A stretch of DNA of 64,000 bases from Rhodoblastus sp963804045 (GTDB lineage Bacteria > Pseudomonadota > Alphaproteobacteria > Rhizobiales > Beijerinckiaceae): contig CAWDOR010000031.1 of assembly GCA_963804045.1 (NCBI GenBank), positions 124,001 through 188,000 on the forward strand. Direction: 5' to 3'. The translations under genes were made by a program, and so were the position numbers. Below the pieces are notes generated by a model. It worked only from the letters and a program-made list of their open reading frames with translations, ran no database searches and was not told the origin of the DNA. Positions within the stretch are counted from its first letter, which is position 1. Each line of letters starts with the position of its first letter. This document shows, in pieces, positions 1-8,181 of this stretch.

Positions 1-809
1 CGGGCTTTTCCGCGCCCGTGCGCATTGGCGGTCAAAATCTCACTCTGAGCGCCGACGAAGCCAAGGGCGCCGCCAGCCTGTGGGCGCCCAATCATGTCGT
101 TCTGACCCTGTCGAGCCCGATCGCCCTGCAAGGCGCCGACGGTCCCTTCGGCAAATTGCGCCATGACGGGCTGACACTGGATTTCGCATGGGCGGCGACA
201 GGGCTGGCGGAGGCTTCGGCCAGGGTTCAGGCGCTCGATTGGCGCCCCGAGACTTTGCTGGCCGGGCCGGCGCTTCACGCGCAGGCGCTGGATTTCACCG
301 CCCGCCCACAGCCGCGCGACGGCGTCCCCGCCTTGCATGTCGAATTTTCGCTCGACGGTCTCACCGCACCGGCGTTGCAAAACCTGCTCAGGGATTCCGG
401 CCCCAACGCCCTGCAAATTTCCGCGGATCTGACTCCACCGCCGCCACCGCGCCCCGACTGGCGCGAGGCTATGGAAGTCTGGCGTCAGGCTGGCGGCGTG
501 GCGCATATCGATCAGGGCGAATGGCGCTGGGGCCAAGTCAAGGCGCAATTCGGCGGCCTCCTGTCTCTGGACGAGGGGCGGCGCTTGTCGGGAAGCTTGA
601 CTGTCAAGGCCACCGGCGCCGGTCCACTCCTGGCGCAGCTCGGATTGCCGATCGCGCCGGGCGTCGCCAATGATCTGCTCGGCGCGCTGTTCGGGCAAAA
701 ACCTCAGGACAAGCCCAAGGACGACTCGCTCAATCTAAGTCTGCGGCTGGCCCAGGGCGGCCTGTTCCTGGGGCCGATGCAGATCGGGGCTATGCCGCCG
801 CTTTATTGA
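1..809 (+). CDS. DUF2125 domain protein, 5' end outside the window
   Basis: The reading frame is open from the first bases of the window to a TGA at 807-809, so only the C-terminal part (about 268 residues) is present. A GTG at 18 lies inside the frame, but open codons before it argue against it being the start. The sequence is beta-rich and carries the Ala/Leu/Gly-rich pattern of the DUF2125 family, a conserved alphaproteobacterial protein of unknown function that is usually an envelope protein with an N-terminal membrane anchor; that anchor would lie upstream. Its last 7 bases overlap the end of the convergent chorismate mutase gene. The family call is from recalled similarity. No enzymatic motif is visible. 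Confidence 0.6.
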   Translation, partial: GFSAPVRIGGQNLTLSADEAKGAASLWAPNHVVLTLSSPIALQGADGPFGKLRHDGLTLDFAWAATGLAEASARVQALDWRPETLLAGPALHAQALDFTARPQPRDGVPALHVEFSLDGLTAPALQNLLRDSGPNALQISADLTPPPPPRPDWREAMEVWRQAGGVAHIDQGEWRWGQVKAQFGGLLSLDEGRRLSGSLTVKATGAGPLLAQLGLPIAPGVANDLLGALFGQKPQDKPKDDSLNLSLRLAQGGLFLGPMQIGAMPPLY

Positions 810-1633
810 CGGTCCAGGGCGAAGCGCCGGGCGTGGCTGCCGATCCAGGCAAGTTTTTGCAAAGCCGCGCCGGAGGAAAGGCTTCTGATTTTTTCCGCAG
901 TCCAGTCGCCCGGAGCGGACAGCAGCAGGGAAAAGTCGCCGCCAGCGCTTTGCGCGAGAATATCGCAGCCCTCGATATTTTCCGGGGCGGCGCCGGCGCC
1001 CTGCGCCGACCATAGCGCCACATCGGTGGCGGCGGCCTCGTTGAGCGGGTTGGAAATGACGAAGACCGGCAGTCCCGCGGGATGATCGGGGCGTTCGACG
1101 AAAGGCAGGCGGGCGATGATCTTCGGCGCCGTCGCGGGGCCGAGTCGCTCCCACCATCGGGCGTCCTCTGCGTGAAAGCCGGCGCGGATCATGCCGAGAT
1201 CGCCGCCCTGATCGTCACGCAGCGAGGCGCCGACCGCCGAAATCACCTCGCCCGGCGCGGCATGGCCGATGAGCGGCACGGTGAAGCCGAAATGGAACCG
1301 CGCCGAATCGCGCATGGCGGAATCGCCGCCGGACAGATCGGCATGAACGGAATAATTCGACTGGACATAGGTAAAAGTGGAAATGATCACCCGCCAGATG
1401 CTTTCCACGGTGCCGAGCGGCAGTCGACCCTTGTGGCGGCTGGCGATCACCCGCATCATGTCGGCCTCGCGCCCGGGACGAAAGGCTGAACCGCCGCCGC
1501 TGCGCGCCTTGACGGCAATCAGCCGGTCGATGATCTCGCCGCGCCGCATCAGCAATTCATGCATTTCACCATCGATCCGGTCGATGTCCTGACGCAGGTC
1601 GGCCAGGGTTTCGAGGGTTTTGGGTTCGCTCAT
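803..1633 (-). CDS. Chorismate mutase (AroQ type) with C-terminal extension
   Basis: Chorismate mutase converts chorismate to prephenate, the first committed step to phenylalanine and tyrosine. Residues of about 10-85 have the all-helical AroQ pattern: LRQDIDRID, then LLMRRGEIIDRL, a lysine in AVKAR, FRPGREADMMR, and an IWR motif closing the helix bundle. The remaining 190 residues are a poorly characterised extension, found in many Rhizobiales chorismate mutases and resembling a degenerate periplasmic-binding or prephenate dehydratase-like fold; that resemblance is inference. I chose the ATG at 1633, which gives 276 residues; the frame stays open 13 codons further but without a good start. 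The gene diverges from metX and ends convergently with the DUF2125 gene. Confidence 0.8.
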   Translation of the reverse strand: MSEPKTLETLADLRQDIDRIDGEMHELLMRRGEIIDRLIAVKARSGGGSAFRPGREADMMRVIASRHKGRLPLGTVESIWRVIISTFTYVQSNYSVHADLSGGDSAMRDSARFHFGFTVPLIGHAAPGEVISAVGASLRDDQGGDLGMIRAGFHAEDARWWERLGPATAPKIIARLPFVERPDHPAGLPVFVISNPLNEAAATDVALWSAQGAGAAPENIEGCDILAQSAGGDFSLLLSAPGDWTAEKIRSLSSGAALQKLAWIGSHARRFALDRQ

Positions 1634-1738
1634 GAAAGAATTCTGCCTCGCGCGCGGACGGATGGAACGCATTTTTTACCGTAGGGCTTCTCTATAGACG
1701 GCCATGCCCTTCAGGCAAATCCAAAAGCCGGCTCCGGC

Positions 1739-1768
1739 TTGACCGATCTCGCGCCATTATCCTATAAA
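1739..1768 (+). promoter_or_regulatory. Candidate sigma-70 promoter for metX-metW
   Basis: A TTGACC box at 1739-1744 and a TATAAA box at 1763-1768 are separated by 18 bases. Transcription would begin near 1775, about 35 bases before the metX start. The stretch between chorismate mutase and metX was checked for the SAM-II riboswitch often found before alphaproteobacterial met genes; its conserved pseudoknot segments were not recognised. Confidence 0.55.
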
Positions 1769-1809
1769 ACAAACAATCCGTTCGGAAAATCGAACGAGGC
1801 GGAAAAAAT

Positions 1810-2991
1810 TTGATCGACGCGACCCCGGCCCCCCATTCCAGTCTTGCGGAAGCCGAAAGCCCGCACAGCGAAGTCGCGCATTTCGACGCCGCGCAGCCGC
1901 TGGCCATGTCGGCGGGGGTGGATCTCGCGCCGTTCAGCGTCGCCTATCAGACCTATGGCCGGCTCAATGCGCAAAAGTCCAACGCCATCCTGCTCTGCCA
2001 CGCTTTGACCGGCGATCAGCATGTCGCCAATGTTCATCCGCTGACCGGCAAGCCGGGCTGGTGGTCGGCGTTGGTAGGGCCCGGAAAGCCCTTCGACACC
2101 GACAGATATTTCATCATCTGCTCCAATGTGCTCGGCGGCTGCATGGGCACGACCGGTCCGGCCTCGACCAATCCGGCGACGGGCAGGCCCTATGGCCTCG
2201 ATCTGCCGGTGGTGACCATCGCCGACATGGTCCGCGCCCAGGCCATGCTGATCGAGCGGCTGGGCATAGACAGCCTGTTCTGCGTCGCCGGCGGCTCGAT
2301 GGGCGGCATGCAGGTGCTGCAATGGGCGGCGCTGTTTCCGCAAAAGGTTTTCGCGGCCATGCCGATCGCCAGCGCGGCGCGTCATTCGGCGCAGAACATC
2401 GCCTTTCACGAGGTCGGGCGACAGGCGGTGATGGCCGATCCGGACTGGCGTGGCGGGCGCTATCTCGCTGAGGGCGTCCGGCCCTCCAAGGGCCTGGCGG
2501 TGGCGCGCATGGCCGCTCATGTCACCTATCTCTCGGAAGAGGCGCTGCAAAATAAATTCGGCCGCAAATTGCAAAATCGCGCCGAGAAGACCTTTTCCTT
2601 CGACGCGGATTTCCAGGTTGAGAATTACCTGCGTCACCAGGGGTCGACCTTTGTCGACCGCTTCGACGCCAATTCCTATCTCTATGTCACCCGCGCCTGC
2701 GATTATTTCGATCTGGCGCAGGATTACGGCGGCTCGCTGGCGGCGGCCTTCAAGAATTCGCCGACGCGCTTCTGCGTGGTCTCCTTCACCTCCGACTGGC
2801 TCTACACCACAGCGGAATCGCGGGTGATCGTCCATGCGCTCAACGCCGGCGGCGCCTCGGTGTCTTTTGTCGAAATCGAGACCGACAAGGGCCATGACGC
2901 CTTCCTGCTCGACGAGCCGGATTTCATCGCCACCACGCGCGGTTTTCTCGCCGGGGCGGCGAAGGCGCGGGGCCTGGAGGCAGCGCCATGA
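1810..2991 (+). CDS. metX: Homoserine O-acetyltransferase MetX
   Basis: The enzyme transfers an acyl group from acyl-CoA (acetyl- or succinyl-) to the hydroxyl of homoserine in methionine biosynthesis, in the cytoplasm. It is a 393-residue alpha/beta hydrolase with the family signature GGCMGTTGP, the nucleophile elbow GGSMGG (Ser163), Asp329 in FTSDWLY and His362 in DKGHDAF, a complete catalytic triad. The start is TTG at 1810, with a GAGGCGGA ribosome-binding site at 1796-1803; the next in-frame ATG would remove conserved sequence. The stop overlaps metW by an ATGA, so the two are co-translated. The name does not settle whether acetyl- or succinyl-CoA is the donor. Confidence 0.93.
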   Translation: MIDATPAPHSSLAEAESPHSEVAHFDAAQPLAMSAGVDLAPFSVAYQTYGRLNAQKSNAILLCHALTGDQHVANVHPLTGKPGWWSALVGPGKPFDTDRYFIICSNVLGGCMGTTGPASTNPATGRPYGLDLPVVTIADMVRAQAMLIERLGIDSLFCVAGGSMGGMQVLQWAALFPQKVFAAMPIASAARHSAQNIAFHEVGRQAVMADPDWRGGRYLAEGVRPSKGLAVARMAAHVTYLSEEALQNKFGRKLQNRAEKTFSFDADFQVENYLRHQGSTFVDRFDANSYLYVTRACDYFDLAQDYGGSLAAAFKNSPTRFCVVSFTSDWLYTTAESRVIVHALNAGGASVSFVEIETDKGHDAFLLDEPDFIATTRGFLAGAAKARGLEAAP

Positions 2992-3611
2992 ACGCCAAGC
3001 CGGCGACCCGCATCGACCTGCTTCTTCTGGCCTCCATGGTCGAGAGCGGCGCCCGCGTGCTCGACGTCGGTTGCGGCGAAGGCGAGCTTCTACAACTGCT
3101 GGCCGACACGAAAAATGTCGACGCGCGCGGCATGGAGATTTCGCAAGCCGGCGTCAATGATTGCGTCGCCAAAGGGCTTTCCGTGGTGCAGGGCGACGCC
3201 GATGTCGATCTCGCCGATTATCCGACCGACGGCTTCGACTATGTCATCCTGTCGCAGACTTTGCAGGCGACGCGCAATCCGAAAAAAGTGCTGGAGCAGA
3301 TGCTGCGCATCGGCAAGCACGCCATTGTCTCCTTCCCCAATTTTGGCCATTGGCGCATCCGTTGGCAGGTCGCCGCGCGCGGGCGCATGCCCGTGACTGA
3401 AAACCTGTCCAACGCCTGGTACGACACGCCCAATATTCATTTCTGCACCATTCGCGATTTCGTCGCTCTGGCGGGTCTGGTCGAGGCGCGGATCGTCAAG
3501 GCCATGGCGCTGGACAGAAAAGGCGCGCCGATCGGTTTCGACGCGCCCTGGTGGGTGTGGAATCTGCTCGGCGAGCAGGCGGTGTTTCTGCTGGAGCGCA
3601 GCCGAAAGTAA
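2988..3611 (+). CDS. metW: Methionine biosynthesis protein MetW
   Basis: MetW is a small class I S-adenosylmethionine methyltransferase-fold protein (207 residues) that works with MetX; in several bacteria it is needed for, or stimulates, homoserine acyltransferase activity. The Rossmann motif LDVGCGEGELL lies at about residues 24-34, with an acidic residue after beta 2 (DARGMEIS) and the segment DYVILSQTLQATRNP typical of MetW. The ATG at 2988 overlaps the metX stop (ATGA), which supports translational coupling and a functional pair. The gene ends 13 bases before the convergent chemoreceptor gene. Confidence 0.92.
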   Translation: MNAKPATRIDLLLLASMVESGARVLDVGCGEGELLQLLADTKNVDARGMEISQAGVNDCVAKGLSVVQGDADVDLADYPTDGFDYVILSQTLQATRNPKKVLEQMLRIGKHAIVSFPNFGHWRIRWQVAARGRMPVTENLSNAWYDTPNIHFCTIRDFVALAGLVEARIVKAMALDRKGAPIGFDAPWWVWNLLGEQAVFLLERSRK

Positions 3612-3624
3612 AAACCGCTCCGGC

Positions 3625-5112
3625 TCAGGCGGCTTTTCGGGAAATGTCGCGCACCGCCTTGGCGGCGCTGTCGATTTTCACCGTGGTCTGGGCGATGGCG
3701 TTCATCGAGGAGGTGATCGCGTCCACGCCTTTGGCCGCAGTGTGCATATTTTCCGAAATATCGGCGGTCACCGCGCTCTGCGCCTGAACCGAACCGGCGA
3801 TGGCGTTGGTGATCTTGTCAATGGTGGCGATAACCTCGCCGATCAATTCGATCGCCTTGGCAACTCCGGACGTCGAGGCGCGCACCGAGGACACTTGGTC
3901 GCCGATCTCGCCGGTGGCCTTGGCGGTGCGGGTAGCGAGCGTCTTGACCTCATTGGCGACAACCGCGAAACCGCGCCCGGCCTCTCCAGCGCGCGCCGCC
4001 TCGATGGTGGCGTTCAGCGCCAAAAGATTGGTCTGCGCGGCGATATCATTGATCAGCGCGACGATCTCGCCGATTTTTTGGGCGTCGCCGGACAGGCCTT
4101 CAACCAGGCCGACCGCGGCGGCGGCTTCGGAGACCGCCTTTCGCGCGATTTCGCTGGCGTGTTCCACCTGGCGGGCGATTTCCTGGAAGGAGGCCGAGAG
4201 TTCCTCGGCGCCGGCGGCGACCGCCTGGACATTGCCCGAAGTCTGGTTGGAGGCGGCGGCGGCCTCGACCGCCTCATGCGACACCGAGGAGACGGATTCG
4301 GTCATGCCGCCAAGCTCGGCGTCAACTTGTTTGGAGATTTCCGCACGCTGGTTCTGGGCGTTGATCTGCTCGGTGACATCGGTGCAGAATTTGACCACCT
4401 TGAACGGCTTGCCGTCGAGATCGAGGATCGGATTATAGGAGCCCTGAATCCAGACATTCTTGCCGCCCTTGCCAATGCGGCGGAACTGGCCGGCGAAAAA
4501 CTCGCCGCGCCCCAGCCGCGCCCAGAAGGCGCGATATTCCTCCGAGCCGCGCTCGGCGGGATCGACGAATAGGGAATGATGCTGACCACGAATTTCCTCA
4601 AGGCGATAGCCGGTGGTCTTGAGGAAATTCTCATTGGCGTTGACGACCCGCCCGTCGATCTCAAATTCGATCACCGCCTGCGAGCGGTTGATGGCGTCGA
4701 TTTGTCCCTTGGCGAAAGCCGCTTCGAGCTTGGCCTTGGTGACGTCCACAGCGAATTTCACTACCCGGAACACCTTGCCATTGCTGTCGAGCAGCGGATT
4801 ATAGGTCGCCTGGATCCAGACGGGCGCGCCGGATTTGGCGATGCGCTTGAATTCGGCCTGCTGGAATTTTCCGGCGCGCAGTTCGTCCCAGAAGGCGCGA
4901 TAGGCGCCGCCGTCGCGCTCGCGCGGATCGACGAACATGGCGTGTTTCTGGCCTGCGATTTCGTCAAGCGTATAGCCCAGGGCGCCAAGGAACAATTTAT
5001 TCGCGGTGATGATCGTCCCGTCGGGGGTGAACTGGATCACCGCCTGAGAGCGGTCGAGGGCCTCGAAAGCGGCGCGATACAAATTGTCGGTGCCAATGCC
5101 AAAAAAGCTCAT
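3625..5112 (-). CDS. Soluble PAS-PAS methyl-accepting chemotaxis protein
   Basis: This 495-residue receptor has two tandem PAS domains (about 12-125 and 135-250), each with the Aer-like pattern NxxFLxxxGY followed by FRVVKFAxDVT, and then a cytoplasmic MCP signalling domain. The signalling hairpin tip reads IAAQTNLLALNATIEAARAG, followed by GRGFAVVANEVKTLA, the CheA/CheW contact region. No transmembrane segment or signal peptide is seen, so it is probably a cytosolic energy or redox sensor; whether the PAS domains bind flavin or heme cannot be told. The ATG at 5112 has a strong GGAGGAGG ribosome-binding site. No other che gene lies nearby. Confidence 0.9.
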   Translation of the reverse strand: MSFFGIGTDNLYRAAFEALDRSQAVIQFTPDGTIITANKLFLGALGYTLDEIAGQKHAMFVDPRERDGGAYRAFWDELRAGKFQQAEFKRIAKSGAPVWIQATYNPLLDSNGKVFRVVKFAVDVTKAKLEAAFAKGQIDAINRSQAVIEFEIDGRVVNANENFLKTTGYRLEEIRGQHHSLFVDPAERGSEEYRAFWARLGRGEFFAGQFRRIGKGGKNVWIQGSYNPILDLDGKPFKVVKFCTDVTEQINAQNQRAEISKQVDAELGGMTESVSSVSHEAVEAAAASNQTSGNVQAVAAGAEELSASFQEIARQVEHASEIARKAVSEAAAAVGLVEGLSGDAQKIGEIVALINDIAAQTNLLALNATIEAARAGEAGRGFAVVANEVKTLATRTAKATGEIGDQVSSVRASTSGVAKAIELIGEVIATIDKITNAIAGSVQAQSAVTADISENMHTAAKGVDAITSSMNAIAQTTVKIDSAAKAVRDISRKAA

Positions 5113-5226
5113 CAGGCCCTCCTCCGGGCGGCCAAGTTGCGAGTTGCGCCTAGCTAAATTGCAACCTATAAGGGAAGAATAAACGAAATATTAAAACTGT
5201 AGTTATTTGCCTGTTTATCGTATGGC

Positions 5227-6201
5227 TTACGTATCGTCATTCAGCGGATGAAGATCGCGCACCATGGCTTTCAGCCGTTCGTCGAGAACGTGCGTGTAAA
5301 TTTGCGTTGTCGCAATATCGGCATGTCCCAACAATTCCTGGACGACGCGCAGATCGGCGCCATTTTGTAATAAATGACTGGCGAAAGCGTGTCGCAACAC
5401 ATGCGGGCTGACTTTTGTCGGCGGCAGGCCGGCGGCGGCGGCCAAAAACTTCAGTTCGCGGGCGAAGACCTGGCGGGTCAGATGGCCGCTCTCGCCCTCC
5501 GAGGGAAACAGCCATTTCTGTCCAGCAAAACCGGGACGCAGCTCCAGCAAGAGATCGCGATAGGCGATCACGGCCTGGCGGGCGCCGGGGGTCAGCGGCG
5601 CCAGCCTTTCGCGGTCGCCCTTGCCCTTGATCGTCAAAAAGCCGCCGCCCTGAGCAAAGCTCTTTTCGGCGAGCTTGGCCGCGGACAGCGGCAGCGCCAC
5701 CAGTTCCGAGACGCGCAGCCCCGCGGCATAGAGCAGTTCCAACAGGCAGGCGGCGCGGCGCGCCCGCAAAAGCTCAGCCCTGGGCCTGACCGTGTCGTCC
5801 AGCCCCTCGCGGGTCACGCGCAGCAGCCGGTCCACTTCCTCGACGCTCAGGATTTTTGGCAGCCGCCGGCCCTGGCGCGGGCCTTCGAGCAGAACCGCGG
5901 GATCGTCGGCGCGATGCTCCTCCGCCGCGAGAAAGCGGTGAAACTGCCTGATCGCCGAAAGCTTGCGCGCCGTGGACGCAGGTTTGAGCGCCGCTTGCGT
6001 CAGGGCGGAGAGATGGTCGCGGATGTCCTGGGTTGTCGCGTCGAGCGGCCCGCGTTTGCAGGCGTGCAGCGCGCCGAGATAATCCTGGAGATCGCGGCGA
6101 TAGGCGTCGAGCGTGTTTTTGGCGGCGCCGCGTTCGGCGGCGAGCAGGCTGAGAAAATCCTCCAGCAGCCGCAAGGCTTGCGGGGGAAGGGAGGCGTTCA
6201 T
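5227..6201 (-). CDS. xerD: Tyrosine recombinase XerD
   Basis: XerD works with XerC at the dif site to resolve chromosome dimers during division. At 324 residues it is slightly longer than the usual 300. The N-terminal SAM-like core-binding domain spans about 10-95. The catalytic domain has Arg163 (AAGLRVSEL), a lysine in the beta-hairpin (IKGKGDRER, 192/194), His267-xx-Arg270 (HVLRHAFASHLL), His293 (LLGHADIATTQ) and the nucleophile Tyr302 (IYTHV), so all catalytic residues are present. Its ATG overlaps the stop of the 47-residue gene upstream by an ATGA. XerC would be the alternative, but the neighbourhood (aroK-aroB) is that of xerD in Rhizobiales. Confidence 0.88.
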   Translation of the reverse strand: MNASLPPQALRLLEDFLSLLAAERGAAKNTLDAYRRDLQDYLGALHACKRGPLDATTQDIRDHLSALTQAALKPASTARKLSAIRQFHRFLAAEEHRADDPAVLLEGPRQGRRLPKILSVEEVDRLLRVTREGLDDTVRPRAELLRARRAACLLELLYAAGLRVSELVALPLSAAKLAEKSFAQGGGFLTIKGKGDRERLAPLTPGARQAVIAYRDLLLELRPGFAGQKWLFPSEGESGHLTRQVFARELKFLAAAAGLPPTKVSPHVLRHAFASHLLQNGADLRVVQELLGHADIATTQIYTHVLDERLKAMVRDLHPLNDDT

Positions 6202-6341
6202 TTGTTGAGCAGGGCAGGCGCGATCGGCTGATTCATCTCGCGCGGCTGCGGCTCGACAAAGGCCACCAGCGCGGACATGCCGACGAAAACGACCGCCGCG
6301 AGCAGGCCGAAAATGAAAATCAGGCGGAACAGACTGGGCAT
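6198..6341 (-). CDS. Conserved 47-residue single-pass membrane protein
   Basis: A very short gene lies divergent from aroK. It starts at an ATG at 6341 and ends with a TGA at 6200-6198 that overlaps the xerD ATG by four bases. The product has one strongly hydrophobic helix (residues 4-29, LFRLIFIFGLLAAVVFVGMS), then an FVEPQPREM segment and a polar tail ending LLNK. I recall similar proteins with the EPKPREM-like motif just upstream of xerD in other Rhizobiales, sometimes mislabelled histidine kinase. Function is unknown. The overlap suggests co-translation with xerD. Conserved length, motif and position are what support a real gene. Confidence 0.75.
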   Translation of the reverse strand: MPSLFRLIFIFGLLAAVVFVGMSALVAFVEPQPREMNQPIAPALLNK

Positions 6342-6419
6342 TTCAGGCGAATTCCAATGGATATTTCACGCGCTGGCCGGGTTATTTTCGTCCGCGCGCC
6401 ATGATAGTACATAGCGGTT

Positions 6420-7262
6420 ATGTCCGATCAAGTCATCGCCTCCCCGCCCGAAGCGCCCCTCGCGCGCGATTCCCGCGCAGAAAAGATCGTCGCCGCTTTG
6501 GCCGGGCGCCCGCTGGTCGTGGTCGGCATGATGGGCGCCGGCAAGACCTCGATCGGCAAGAGGCTGGCGCAAAGGCTCGGCCTGGGTTTCGTCAATTCCG
6601 ACCATGAGATCGAAACCGCCCATCGCATGACCATAGCCGAGATCTTCGCCTCCCATGGCGAGCCCTATTTCCGCGACGGCGAGCGCCGGGTGCTGGCGCG
6701 GGTGATCGGCGAGGGCGCGCGGGTCATCGCCACCGGCGGCGGCGCCTTTATCGACCCGCGCACCCGCGCTCTCATCCGCGAACGGGCGGTGTCGATCTGG
6801 CTCCACGCCGATTTCGACGTGCTGATGCGCCGGGTGCGCAAGAGGCCGACGCGGCCGCTGCTGCAAAACCCCGACCCGGAAGGCGTGATGCGCCGGCTGA
6901 TCGAGGCCCGCTATCCGATTTATGCCGAGGCCGATCTGGCGGCGCAGTCGCGCGACGCGCCCCACGATGTCCTTGTCGAGGAAATCCTGCAATTGCTCGA
7001 AACCCATTTGGCCAGCCAGGGAGACGTGGCCCCCGAAATGAATACATCCAGCCTGCCTCCCGCCGCGACCCGCGTCGGCGTCACCCTCGGAGCCCGCTCC
7101 TACGACATTTTGATCGGCCCCGATCTGATCGCCACCGCCGGCGAACGCATCGCCGAACTGGCGCCCGGCGCCAATGTCTTTGTCGTCACCGACGCCCATG
7201 TCGGCGCGCTCTGGCTGGATCCGCTGGAGGCGAAGTCTCGACCGCGCCGGGGTCCGTCATGA
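6420..7262 (+). CDS. aroK: Shikimate kinase AroK, open in frame into aroB
   Basis: AroK phosphorylates shikimate at the 3-hydroxyl in the common aromatic pathway. The kinase occupies about residues 28-200: Walker A GMMGAGKT (36-43), the shikimate-binding SDHEIE, the GGGAF motif, and RPLLQNPD of the lid. There is no stop at the expected end. The frame passes through the likely aroB start (ATG 7038) and codes for about 65 AroB residues before ending at 7262, because the aroB part is shifted at about 7233. The intact ancestor may therefore have been a single AroK-AroB fusion polypeptide. If aroK is separate, its coding part is roughly 6420-7037. Confidence 0.85.
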   Translation: MSDQVIASPPEAPLARDSRAEKIVAALAGRPLVVVGMMGAGKTSIGKRLAQRLGLGFVNSDHEIETAHRMTIAEIFASHGEPYFRDGERRVLARVIGEGARVIATGGGAFIDPRTRALIRERAVSIWLHADFDVLMRRVRKRPTRPLLQNPDPEGVMRRLIEARYPIYAEADLAAQSRDAPHDVLVEEILQLLETHLASQGDVAPEMNTSSLPPAATRVGVTLGARSYDILIGPDLIATAGERIAELAPGANVFVVTDAHVGALWLDPLEAKSRPRRGPS

Positions 7263-8181
7263 CCGGATCATCCTGCCGCCGGGCGAATCAACCAAGGATT
7301 TCGCCCATTTCCAGCAGCTTTGCGAAGCGGCGCTGGAGGCGCGCATCGAGCGCGGCGACCTGTTGATCGCGCTGGGCGGCGGGGTGATGGGCGACCTCAC
7401 CGGCTTCGCCGCCGCCACCCTGCGACGCGGCATGGGTTTTGTCCAGATTCCCACCACGGTTTTGTCGCAGGTCGATTCCTCGGTCGGCGGCAAGACCGGC
7501 ATCAATTCCTCGCATGGCAAGAATTTGATCGGCGCCTTCCATCAGCCTGTGCTGGTGCTGGCCGACACCGGCAGTCTCGCCACCCTGCCGCCGCGCGAAT
7601 TCGCCGCCGGCTATGCGGAAGTGGTCAAATATGGCCTGATCGACCGCCCGGATTTCTTCGCCTGGCTGGAAAAGCACTGGCCGGCTGTGTTTGGACGCGG
7701 GCCGGAGCTTGACCACGCCATCGCCGTCTCCTGCGAATCCAAGGCCGCCGTGGTGGCCCGCGATGAGACCGAACAGGGCGACCGCGCTTTGCTCAATCTC
7801 GGCCACACCTTCGGTCATGCGCTGGAAAAAATCGTCGGTTACGATTCGGGCCGGCTGGTCCATGGCGAGGGCGTGGCCATCGGCATGGCCTGCGCCTTCC
7901 GTTTTTCCGCGCGCGAGGGGTTTTGTCAGCCGGAAGCGGCGGCGCGGGTCGAGGCGCATCTGCGCCAGGTCGGGCTGCCCACCCGCATCAATCAGGCGCT
8001 GCCGGGCTGGAACGGCGGCGTTGAGGAGATTCTGGCCGCCATGGCCCAGGACAAGAAGGTCCAGCGCGGCGCCCTGACCTTCATTCTCGCCCGCGACATC
8101 GGCCAGAGTTTCATCGCCAAAAACGTCGATGTCGGCCGCGTCGGCGCCTTTCTCGAAGACGAATTGCGGAACGGAGACTGA
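7038..8181 (+). CDS. aroB: 3-dehydroquinate synthase AroB (one-base frameshift)
   Basis: AroB makes 3-dehydroquinate from DAHP, using NAD and a divalent metal. The N-terminal 65 codons (from ATG 7038, in frame with aroK) end early. The rest, including LPPGESTKDF, GGGVMGDLTGFAA, the QIPTTVLSQVDSSVGGKT substrate/NAD region and the metal-site histidines in LNLGHTFGHALE and HGEGVAIGM, is in the next frame. Removing one A of the pair at 7233-7234 gives an uninterrupted AroB of normal length (about 380 residues). Everything else is intact and the pathway is normally essential, so a sequencing or assembly insertion is the simplest explanation. A true mutation cannot be excluded. Confidence 0.88.

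Noticed and set aside
1640..1810. SAM-II riboswitch before metX
   Set aside because: The conserved pseudoknot halves were not found, and a normal promoter lies too close to the start to leave room for one.
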